From positions 168,133-232,132 of the forward strand of contig WBMW01005120.1 in assembly GCA_013396635.1 (NCBI GenBank): a DNA stretch of 64,000 nt, written 5' to 3'. Shown in pieces: positions 1 to 10,716 of this stretch. Source of the DNA: Penelope pileata. Lineage: Eukaryota; Chordata; Aves; Galliformes; Cracidae. The notes beneath the pieces were generated by a model, which saw only the letters and a program-made list of their open reading frames with translations, was not told the DNA's origin and searched no databases. How positions within the stretch are numbered: position 1 is the first letter of the stretch; each line of letters opens with the position of its first letter. Both the position numbers and the translations under genes were made by a program.

Positions 1-3000
1 GTGCTTTTTTCTAGGTGGGGTGCAGATGATCAGATGTAACCATTAGGATTGACACTCCTTATCCTCATCTCACTGAAGGTAACAGTGTTGATTTGGACAG
101 CTTTGGAATGGGATAGTGACTGATATCTTGAGAGAGAAGATGCTAAAAGTAACTGAATCAAATTCAGTTATGTCAGGTGCTGCCTGTTTAGATACATGAC
201 AACAATAAGGAGCAATACTTTACATTTTGTGGCACTTTTTATTCTTAGGATTTTTTAAAGTGCCACAGTGCACACACAGCATCAGCTTGCTGCCAGTGCG
301 TCTCTACTGCACTAGGCAGTAGAGATCTCCCACACAGCAGGCAAGATTGCAGTTTTGAAATCTGAGATAGGAGACCCTCTGCACAGAAAGCAACAGGGCA
401 CCTCATCTGCCTGTCTCGAGAGCAAAGTGCAGGATATGATGCGTTTTGCACCTGTTATGCAACTGAGAACAATTTGCCAATTAATTCAGGTAGTGTTAAG
501 AGAGAAGAGATAACATGTCTTGGATTTCCTGCTCTTAATTTATTGAACAGCCAAGCCCATGGGACTATAAGAAGTATTCCATCAGCATGAAGGAGGCCTA
601 TAGCTTCTGATATGAAAAAGAACATCTTTCGGAATGAGAAATTATTATTGTCTGATGCAGGCCTTGCACGTAGAGCATCTCTGATGGCCTGTTCAAGTAC
701 ATGTTCTACCATTAAACTGTACTCCCATGGCAAAATGGCAAAATGATAAACAAGGTACATGGAGTGAGTGTTTGCTGATTTCTTACCCCTCTGTTTCTTT
801 GCAGTGGCCAGCCATGAGAAAATGAGGTAGGAAATAACCTTTCTATCACTTTCTAACTGGCATTGATGAGGTTTGTCACATAGGTGACAAGCGGTTTTCA
901 TTTCCTATCTGTATCTTACATGAGACTATTTCTAGGACCTAAGTGACAACCTGAAGTGGCTCTGGCCCTAAACCACTACTTGCTTGGTCTATTCACTTAG
1001 GCAGCTTAGGAAATAATGGAGAAAATAAATGACTCATAAAACGCTCTAGCTCACTTAGTTTCTTTCTCTCTGCAGCTTCATTAATACAAATTGGAAGAAC
1101 AGGTGATACAATAGAAAGTGTTCTGGCTTGACAGCAAATTCCCAGAATCTTCTCACTTTCAAACTAATAAATAAATCAAGTGTTTCAAATGTTCCTTATT
1201 CATGAAGATGGCAGTACCATCTTACAATGCTTACTCTGATGCCAGGTGCAATTTAACTAAGACAGAGAGTTTTACAGTATTTCACTTAGAGGCAGAGGGT
1301 TGTATTCACTGAGGTACTGGCTACTCTAAAAATGAACAAAATTTCAGAGTGAAATGATGTTGAGATAATATTTTTCAAGAAACTTTTTTCTTTTAACTAG
1401 TTCTAGTTTACGCCACATTGATAGAGCCTGTCAATTGGAAGGCCTGTATCTAAGCTCAGATGATTATCCTGATCTGAAGTCTCCGTGTGCTGGCCTGCTA
1501 AGATGGATTTGTCAGGGAAGCAGGAGAGATAGGGTCATTAGTGCAATAAATAGTGGCCTTCCCCTTCTGAATAGATGCGTTATCTCTCTTTCACACTTTT
1601 CAAAATAGACAGCTCTATCTTTGCTACTCTAGTGACAGAATCCCAGTCTGAAGATAGTTTCACCAAGTGCTGAGGTTTGATCTCCATTTTATCATGAGAT
1701 TCAGGACTGAAAGGTTCAAAGCAAACTGCAGTCACTTCGTTTCATTTTATTTGAAGTAACTGTGCTTTCTTTCTTTCTCTAAGATGAGGGGGGTGTAATT
1801 CACTCTACAGAAAAGTGAGAACTAAACCTAACCCATTTAGTTCAGAAAGTGGCAGTCTGCAAAGCCTTCAGTGCAGACGGGCCTGCTGGTGAAGCCTCCT
1901 AGCACAGACCATAGTGCTTCCAGTCAGAGGCAGTGACAAACCAGAATTATGTCTGACCTCCAGCCTTTAAACAGCTCCTGAGAAATCAACATGATTCATG
2001 TGGCTCCCAGGCAAACCTCATCTGCAGTACCTTTCTTAAAAGTTAAACTGGAACTGCTTGATAAATTCGTTCCAGATTCTGTCAGTCTTCTCTTAGTCTC
2101 CTTCACATTTGTCACTCTGGACCAGAAGCTCAGGCTTGTTGTTATCCAGGCTGGTTGTTTTGGATTTCCTCACCAGCACCTCACAGACTGCCAACAGCAT
2201 CAAGGCCTGTGCTTTTGTTCTCTGGATATCTCAAGATACCTTTTCTTCTGTTGCATCATATGTTTGCGTTTTCTAAATCCAACTGGATAAATTGGGATGG
2301 TCAAAGACTTTAATTATAGTTTATGACCTTACCTCTACAACTGACTTCAGCAGCTTTGTATTCAACAAAAGAAACACGTTACATTAGATAAACGGCAGAA
2401 ACCTTTCTCCAGTTATATAAGGTAGTAATGGAAAATTTTTATTTACCATTTTCTCTATATTTATCCTTTACTATTCTCCATATTTATTATTTTTTCATAT
2501 CTGTGTTTTTTTCTAGCTTTAGAACCAGTAGAACTGGGACAAAAATAAGAAAGAGAAAATTTAAGGTTCATTGTTTTAGACAACACTCTTCAGTGCCAAG
2601 ATCCTTTTATTCTCAGATCTTCAAGAGAGTAACTTGCAAAGAATCCAACTCAACTAAGTGCATAACACCATTTTTATTCATTTCACACAGGTCTGTAGAC
2701 CGCATACAGCTGCCTCCTGAGCAGAATTACGTCTGCATTGTTAATGAATGACCTGGATCATAATCATCAAGAGACTTTTGCAAGTCGCTCCTATTAATGC
2801 TAATGAGAATCTGACAGGTTAATCTCTCATGTGTAGATGAGAGAGTATAAATCCATTCAGTTGCAGGACAAAAATACTATCAATGTTTGAGGCATTACAG
2901 AGACCTAGACAATGTAACAACAACAACAGCCAGGAGAATAATACTTTTGGCTTGCTAGTACCACGCAGTCTAAAATCAGTACAGGTATAAAGATAATGCA

Positions 3001-3172
3001 GTGTGTCCCCTTGCTCTTCCACCTCAACTGGAATTTTCCTTTGTACCGTATTGTTAAATTGCAACAGTGTTATTTCAGATTCTAAGGAAACCTGGGAATG
3101 AGTAACAAATATTTAGCCTGAAATCCACGTTGTAAGTGTAGAACTGAAAAGAAGGCAGTATTAAAACATAAC
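1..3172. other. AT-rich single-copy sequence, no recognised gene
   Basis: No repeat family or known protein was recognised here. The longest open frame is on the minus strand (901 to 455, 148 codons). Its translation is rich in Trp, Phe and Ile with no domain I know, and it crosses a possible minus-strand donor near 787, so it does not read as one coding unit. A short (AAC)4 tract lies at about 2916-2928. I see no promoter or CpG-rich segment. Confidence 0.5.
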
Positions 3173-3190
3173 AAAAAAAAAAAAAAAAAA
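3173..3190. repeat. A18 homopolymer followed by A-rich tract
   Basis: Eighteen consecutive A residues are followed by an A-rich, G-interrupted stretch to about 3212. Such tracts can be the tail of a retroposed transcript, but the sequence just upstream (3060-3170) contains no gene or SINE that I recognise and I see no flanking target-site duplication. It is best treated as a simple repeat. In reverse orientation it would be a T-tract. Confidence 0.85.
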
Positions 3191-5773
3191 GAAGAAAAAA
3201 GAAAAATAAAAAGCATTGATTACATTTGCTTTGGTAAAACAAGTAAATTTTATGTTAATTTATTTGCTCTTTATCATAAACACATAAATGTTTATTTGCA
3301 GTACATGAGTTACTCTTCAGTTATTTTCTCTTTTTAAAGTGTGATTTCATAGATTCTTCCCGATATTGTCCTGTTCTGCCACTTGCATAAGCATTAGAAA
3401 ATCAGAATACGATGAGAAGACATCTGGTGCAGGACATGAGCCAGCACAAACCTCTCAGAGATGCGGTATGTGCAGTGGTGCTGGGTGGCTTCAGGAAGGC
3501 CATCGTCTCCTAGATGCATCTGCCCAGTGAAGGGAGCAGGGCGTCCTGCCAGCAGTGTCCCTGGCAATGTCCTGGTTTTTGTCCCAGGAATTATGGGGTT
3601 GGACAGAGCCCCAGAGGGACCAGACTGGCTGAGGACACTGCAAGGACCAGCTGCTCCTCGAGCTTCTTCCTAGCAGTGCAGTGGGAGCACTTACAGGACA
3701 CCCCAGGGGCGGTCCTATGGGCTAGATGGTAGGGCTGGGGAATGCCCTGAATGCCCTGTATGGATCACTCTGTTAGGGCAGCCTGCCCCAGGCTGTAGTG
3801 GCCTCGCAGTGATGTGCAGCCTTGCCTAAATGACATAGCAGCAGAACTTCTCATTTAGAATTGGGAGTCAACAGTTAACAGACACAGCTAATTTTGCTGC
3901 ATACATCTGAACGTCAAAAATAGCACAGATGCAACAGCATTTGTTAAATGCATAAATACTGACTTACTGATTTAGCCTAATACAAAACCGATTGAAAAGG
4001 CACCACAAAAGACACCAACACAGAAGCCTGCTTCTGCGCACTGAAATAAAAGTCACGCTGGCAGAAATCAGTGAGTGCCTTGCTGGTCTGTTTTGATGCT
4101 GGTGTGGTGTTGAGTTGTGAAGTGTGTCTGAAAAGCTCTGTCCTACTGTCTGAACTGAGAACGATGCCAGTGGAGGTGAGGCTCAAAATGGCTCCTGAAT
4201 GTTCAAGGACCTGCCTCACAGAGCCTGTGAGATCTTTCAAAATGCTGAGGATCTTAGGATCCTAGACAGTGAAATCAAGGCATTCCTGAGGAAATGAAAG
4301 CAGAGACAACACAGAACTGGAAGACCCAGTCAACTATACTTGAAGTTCTCCAGAATAAGATAGCAATCATCCATTTCCTATCACAGCTCCAGCTGTATAA
4401 TTTTTTTTTCTGTTTGAACATTTTAACATGCAAGTCTAATTTGCCGCTCCTGAAGGAACTAGAAATACCGATGAACACTTTCCAAAAAATAATTTCAAAA
4501 TGACAGTTCATCTGCCAGTTTACCTACTTCCAATTCATTCACTGTAGTTTCAAAACCTGTAAAATATGTTTTTCTTGTGATTCATACTAGCCTTTTTGTT
4601 TGTTTCTGAAAGTAAGATTTTCCCCCAGTTTGTCATCTGGCCAGCAGTTCAGCCATTCAAGAAGCATCCATCATGCAGTTCTTTTTGCTAGACCTTAATC
4701 TTTCTCCTTCTGGCGAGGTAAAGTCTCAGGGCTGTGGGAGTTTTGTGTCTTACCATAATTCTGCTGTGCTCTCCCATTGTAGAGCCAAGAGCAGGGCAGC
4801 TTCTGGGGCTAAATTTGCTCGGTCTGAAAGATCAAAAATGGCACCTCTAGATTCTGGCTACATAAAGCTACCCAGGAACTGCCTCCTGTCTGGCTGGAGC
4901 TGATCTAGTGCCCACAGACATTTTTTCAACTATAAAAAATGACTGCTCGTGCACATGGATTCAGTACCAGGTCTGCAGTTTAGCTATGTAGGTCAAGTTT
5001 GCCTTACTAGCTCTCCCTTATAAAGTTCATTTCACATGTGCAGAAAATACAGGCCTTTGCAGCTAGCTGGAGGCAGCAGCTACATGCTTCATCTGTCACT
5101 CAGGCATGAAGTTCAGCAATTTGTTTTCTTGTTCTTTAATCTATGCCCTGTGGAAGGTCAAGATTTTAAGCACAATTTAAGTAAGAAACTTCACTTTCTC
5201 ACTTCAGCTTCAGAGCTGCTCTCTGTCAAGATGAGCTGCTAAGGTCGTTTCTTCCAAACTGCAGAAATGGGAAGAGGACTTTGTAATCTTCTCAGGTAGA
5301 TTGATGCTGCCATGTTAGCCTTTGGCCTAAACTTGCATGTGAGACTGGCCTCCCAGTTTATCCTGCTACCCAGTTTTGGCACTCTGTCTTGAATATAAAG
5401 TCAGCCAGCTAAGCTGAGAGACAGCAGAGCATGGGAGGAACCATGACCGCAGCCATCTTCAACGAGGCCCTGTGGAGAGCTCTGGTCAACACTGGACTAA
5501 AAGGAATTCGGAACTTACCCACTTAAGAATATCAAAAGAAAATTAATGAAAATGGTGAAATTCTGAGTGAAAAATGTCACATATGGGATTCCCAAAGGCA
5601 GTGCAGCACTGCAGCCAGGGAGCTGGCCTGGAGCCTGTGTCTGGAACATGGTAGGCATGACCTGGTGAGAGATGTAGCTGCTGGAGGTGAAGATGTCCAT
5701 GAATCCAGAGTGAATACAGAAGGCAGTATGTGTAAGAATCACCTGAACACAGCAACACTTCTGTTTCAGTTAC
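3191..5773. other. Single-copy sequence with two weak gene-like signals
   Basis: No repeat family was recognised. Two signals are described under findings: a minus-strand open frame with an acceptor-like start (3977-4244), and a TATA-like box at 5394-5400 followed about 30 bases later by a 31-codon plus-strand open frame (5431-5526). The stretch 3430-3740 is relatively GC-rich but contains only short overlapping frames on both strands, as expected from GC content alone. Confidence 0.4.
3977..4244 (-). CDS. Possible terminal coding exon, unknown protein (candidate only)
   Basis: On the minus strand an acceptor-like CTCAG lies just before 4244. From there one frame stays open for about 88 codons to a TAG at 3979-3977. 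The peptide is mixed and fairly hydrophilic, containing ILKDLTGSVRQVLEHSGAIL. The segment would begin with one base of a split codon (phase 2). I do not recognise the protein. The polypyrimidine tract before the acceptor is poor, and no polyadenylation hexamer lies close downstream; the nearest minus-strand AATAAA sites are near 3.26-3.30 kb. The plus strand also has an open frame here, so openness is weak evidence. This may be a chance pseudo-exon. Confidence 0.15.
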
Positions 5774-5950
5774 CGGAGGTTGCCCTGAGTACAGACTGGC
5801 TGGTCACACGGCTTGGGGCAGTCGCGCACCACAGACGATGCTGCCATGCAGCCCGAACTGCGGCATGCTCACTCAGCATGGTTTCCAGATCGCTGAACAC
5901 CACGTAATGGCCATGGCTCCTCATTACAACAATTTCCTTTGCTACATCAG
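5774..5950 (-). CDS. Possible internal coding exon, unknown protein (candidate only)
   Basis: The segment is 177 nt, exactly 59 codons. It starts after TTTTCAG at 5957-5951 and ends at a GTAACT donor (5773-5768), phase 1 at both ends. The frame is open throughout and contains HYVVFSDLETMLSEHAAVRA. The DNA holds more CpG dinucleotides than its surroundings, which could reflect coding constraint or a younger insertion. The acceptor tract is short and the donor is not optimal. I recognise no domain. A symmetric phase 1-1 exon is typical of extracellular or modular proteins, but the peptide is not Ig-, EGF- or FN3-like. The alternatives are a pseudo-exon or a decayed retrogene fragment. Confidence 0.2.
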
Positions 5951-8900
5951 CTGAAAACATATATCTAAGCCTTCCCCTGCAGAGGACTGCAGAAAGTCTA
6001 AGCCACAGCTCTAAAATGTGTTTGACAACCAAGGCAGACAAACGGATTTGAGAGATCCATATATTGACCACTGTCAGAAATGCATGTTGCAATTTTTAAT
6101 CGAAATTGTTGGTCCGCAAAGTCACAGGCAAAGGGCCAACCTTCCTGCTGCTTTTTAAGTGAGATGTAGAAGTATTTGAGTGTTTGGAAAAGAGTGTTTG
6201 AAAAGAGCCATGAAATGTCAGGAGGCTGAGAGCAAGGTCTGCGACAGGACTGGCAAACACATCCTGCTGCAAATGGGAAAGAAAGGTGGGCTGTAGAGAG
6301 AAGAGCTGCACCTCCGCTACAGACTGGGCCTATGGGAGGAACAGAAAAGAGCTGCTCAGCTGCCCGACCCTCTCTGGCAGTGCTCCTATCCCAAGAGGAG
6401 CAGGCAGGCTCACCAGCTGCTCTGTGGCTGTGAATCAGGCACCTGAGTAACGAGCACTGTGTGGCAGATTGAGCTCTTAGGTCTTTTCATTTTGCAAGTG
6501 AAAGCAAGTACTTAAAATTGGACTTGAGATGCAGTGTCAGTACCTAATATGCTCACTTTTCCCCCATGCTTGGACTCTTGGAGGACTGGATAACTGATTT
6601 TCAGTCAATTGAGATTTATAATTTTTTAAAAAAAATTTGAGGAGCTGTGTTAGTGTCATAAGCCAATGAGAGGCCAGGCTACTGGCATATAAATACAGAA
6701 GAGTCTCTTACATAAGCATAAAGCCATCTATCTCCAGTCCCATATCCCTCTATCTAGCCAGCAAGTAGAAGACTTGGGTTTTTACCAGCATCTGTGTGTG
6801 CATTGTGCCTCCTCTGCAGGTAGGGTTCTAAATATTATTTAGCACAATGATACTTAACATTTCAAGCATAACACAATTCTTTTTAAACTATACTTTGCAT
6901 TTGAATTCACACATGTATGTATATTGCAGGTGCTAGGTTTCTAGCTTTGGATGGCATGAACCAAAGCAGTACCTTCCGCTTAGGAAAAATCAGATGTAGT
7001 GGTATAATAGCAAGAAGTATTCAATTTCACCAGAGTACCACAGAGTGCTTTGAGCAAGCCAGGGCTCTCTGGGATACCAAAGGATAGAAAGAGACAAAAA
7101 TGAGCTCTACAACAATGAATGTGTATGTTATCAAAGGTCTGACCACTGCTAACACGTCTTTGTATCCGAGGGGAACCACAACAGCTTTTAACTTACCCCT
7201 GTCTTGCTGAATTGTCTTTTCTGGCTGCATTAAATACCTACTGAACAAATCTAAACCTGTAAATGCCTCTCTTCCTTAAAAGAGATTTTCTGTATTAGTT
7301 CTGGCTTCATTTTTATGAGCCAAGATAAATATGAGTTATTAACACACTCCAAAAACACTTACTCAGGTTTCCAGGCTTGAAGGATCAAACTAAAGTGCAT
7401 CAATAAGAGGTCTGTGTGTAGCACACAGCAGCTATCTCACCAGATTACAGTTCCTCTACTTTGGAATCGAATTCCCAAGGGGTCTCATGCTTCAAGTCTT
7501 GTGGAAAGTAATTCATGAGAAGAGGCTGTAGGAAAGGGTATCATAGTTTGGCATAAGGATAAAAGATCACATTTAAGAGATCAATCTGTCCCTTGATTCC
7601 TGTTGTACTTAACTTGTAATTACTTGCTAAAGTGTTAGGATATGAAAGGAAGAAGTCCAGGGGGGTCTGTTAGTTTTGCCCTTTCTCTAAGTTCCTTTCT
7701 CTAAACCATTACTTCAATCTGCTCTAATCTCTCCCTGGAAACAAAAGTCTGCAGCTTTCAGCAACTTTGTAAGCCCAGCAAAACTTTTTAACAATAATCC
7801 AGTTTTCCAAGTTACACCTGCAAATGTAAATACAGACTTTTTCTGATTTGTACACAAGTCATCCTTCAAAATCAGAGCAGTCACTGAGTTGGTTTGGACA
7901 GTGCTTGAATACCTGGAGTTTTGTGGTTCGTATCTGGGAGAGTGTACACACTTGTTCAGTCGTTAATTTTCCCCTGTTAAGACTCAGCTTGAAATTCCAG
8001 TCAATAATAAAACTAAGCAGAACTGCAAACACTCTGATCAGCTCTGTCAGATTACCCACTGCACAAACACTTGAGAAGAATGTCCCAAGGCACGTAGCTG
8101 TGAAGCTGTGTGCAGTACAGTGCTTCAGTACAAGTCTCTGCATTAGGGACAGGTTACAGCTAACACCTGGCAAATGATGCACAACAGGCTGGGAAACTGT
8201 AATGATCATATGCTAGTACGTGTCTTGAATTTCAAGAAATTACTTCTATTTTTTGAAGTACTGAATGAGCCTGTAGTTGTAATAGACCCATGTGAAGTGC
8301 TTTAGCAGTGTAAATATTCCAGGTGTTGTAGGGGTAGCAGCAAGTTACAACACACGTACACACAAAAGAAATCTCTTTAATCACATCTGAACTAGAATTC
8401 TCTGCTGCAATTCCCGGCAGCTGATCAGTAATGCACCCTACTTCTCACAGTTCACACCCAGATGCACAGAGGGTTATCACAGCCAGCTGAAATGGCAGAG
8501 GGCGCTTCACTGCAGTAGAATATTGCCATGCAAAGAGAAAATGGAAAGTTGAGCCTATTGATCAAATGCAGTAGGAAATCACAGAACAGCAAAGCCAGAG
8601 TTTGCCTGGGTTTTCCTTTGCTCTTCCAGTTGCATGGAGAGTGCCCATGCACTTCTCATTGTTTTATAAAATTAAAGGAATGTCCCTTTATTTATGTCCA
8701 TACTGTCCCTGAACCATTCTGAGATACCACATCAGGCAGATATGGAAGGAAGAATGTTACCTACTGCCTCTGCAGGATCCAGATGTCCTTCTCTCAATCC
8801 TTAACCCAGCCTGCCCAGATTTATGCTACCTGATAAAATCACAGCCTGTGCAGGTAGGTGTGGAGATCCAGCGTGCACAGCACAGCTGATGCCAGAGTTC

Positions 8901-10698
8901 GTAAACAACAACAGTATTACTTACATAAAGTCTCGTAAGGCACCTGCACATTTCATACAAACACGCAATAATTGATGAAGCATCTTAAGAGAACCGCATT
9001 AAAAGAGCACTTATTCTCCCCTTTAACCTGGAGTTCCTAAATGTGAGTCTGTCCTCGCTGGTGAAGGTGCACTGAGAGGGCTCTGGTGACAGGTTGCTAC
9101 TAGAAAAAGCAATTGTCCTACAGAGCAAGGCAGTCCTGCCTTTGTAATCACTTTTCAGAGAGGGACCATCAAGGCAGGGAGGGAGGTACTGGCCGGCAGG
9201 GTCGGTAAGAGTGATTTTGTCATTTTGTTGATGCTCACAGCATGGCGATGGGAGCCCAGCTCACCCTGGCCCAGCAGAGGGCAATCCCAGCAAACAGCTC
9301 AGGAAATCAGTGCTGGTGCTGGAGTTCAGTTCCCCTGGGAAAGGGAAAGGCTAAAATGTAAGAGTGCCCCAGCCATCCGGCTGCTTGCACCTCCCCGTCA
9401 CACTGCTGCGTGCACCATCCCTGTGCACGAGTGTCAGGTGGGAGCAGGGAGCAAGGAACAGGGGGGAATGGCCCCTTTCTACCTATTTTGGGTCAGCTTG
9501 TGACCTCAGAAGCTCTGCCCCGTTTCCAGGGGCCCCTTTCAAAGGTTTGTGAGGGTTAGGAGGGTTGGTGGGATCAAGACCTGCTGGAAAGAAGAGTCTT
9601 GAAAAGCAGCCAGATTCTGCAGACATGGAGACACGGAAAGACTCATCCTGGGAGGACGGTAAGTGGAACCTTACTGATGCCTCTCTTTTTGAACACCTAC
9701 TTGTATGACTTCAAATGTTTTCCAGGCCTGCCTGGAAGAGTCTTCACAAATAAAAGAAAATCAGAACAGCTTGTTAGTCTGACAATTGCTGCATGCTTAT
9801 TTCCTCTCCTAAAAGAAATGACTCACTTCTAGGCTTCTAAGTGCACCGAGTGTACATTTCCAATGTATGCTGGAATCAGCAAATGTTTTTACCGTAAAGC
9901 ATATTAGCTACTCGTAAGGTCTTTTTGTCCATAATGCCATGGAATGTATGAGAACTTCTGCTCATCTATGTAGGTATTTGTTTGTTTATTACTCTAGGCA
10001 GTTGATTAGCACTGAAAGTCAGAGATAGCACAGAAATAATGCAATACCAAATCCCACTATATCACTTTTCTTTGTAGGAAAGAAAATCGATTGTTCCTTG
10101 CAGTATAAATATGCATGACAAATAAGTGAAAAAAAGCATACCTATTTGAGGCAGTCTTGCAAGAAGGTGTCTGTTGTTCCCTCCATCAGCAGCGCTGCTC
10201 AGCAAACGACTTACAGTACAGCAGACAAACCTGGCGGGGACAGAGTCATAGATGAATGCTGTAAGGTCTGCAGTCTCTTGGCCAGCCAAAGGTGATTAAC
10301 AGCAACACAGACTTGCGTACTGTTCCTTACAAGCTGTTACAGAAAGGCAGGCTGGGCAAGACAGAGATGATTCTAGGAAGCACCTAAGTGGAGATATCCA
10401 GCATTTGGGCAAGGCTGTCCTCTAATGACATCATGAGAAGGAAGCAATCACCCATGGTGCCTTGTTATTGTTCCACAGGCCGTCATTTATCCTACAGCTT
10501 CGGTGGATTCAGGAGGGAATACTTAATGTTCTTTGAGGTATATCTTCTGATGTTTTATCTCTGACCTACAGTGGCAAGTTACAATTCACAAGTGCCATCA
10601 AGGAAGTAGGGCAATTGCTAAATTCTTCTCTCCACCCCATCTTAGGATCAAACCTATTAAAATGGAAGTCTTCAAGAAGTGATTCATCCCAGCCCTCC

Positions 10699-10716
10699 TA
10701 TAAATATATATTTATA
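10699..10716. repeat. 18-bp perfect AT palindrome
   Basis: The sequence TATAAATATATATTTATA reads the same on both strands and sits in an AT-only run. It is most likely a by-product of low complexity. It may be slippage-prone or able to extrude a cruciform, but nothing nearby suggests a function. Confidence 0.85.

Noticed and set aside
455..901. 148-codon open frame on the minus strand.
   Set aside because: No recognisable domain. Aromatic/Ile/Leu-rich composition is typical of noncoding translation, and a possible splice donor interrupts it. Length alone is not exceptional in 128 kb of strands.
2794..2818. TTAATGCTAAT matches the first 11 bases of microRNA miR-155.
   Set aside because: The following bases diverge from the mature microRNA and no complementary arm lies within precursor distance, so it is a chance seed match.
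3173..3190. A18 run (and A19 at 56690-56708) as the tail of a processed pseudogene.
   Set aside because: No recognisable gene body precedes either tract and no target-site duplications were seen.
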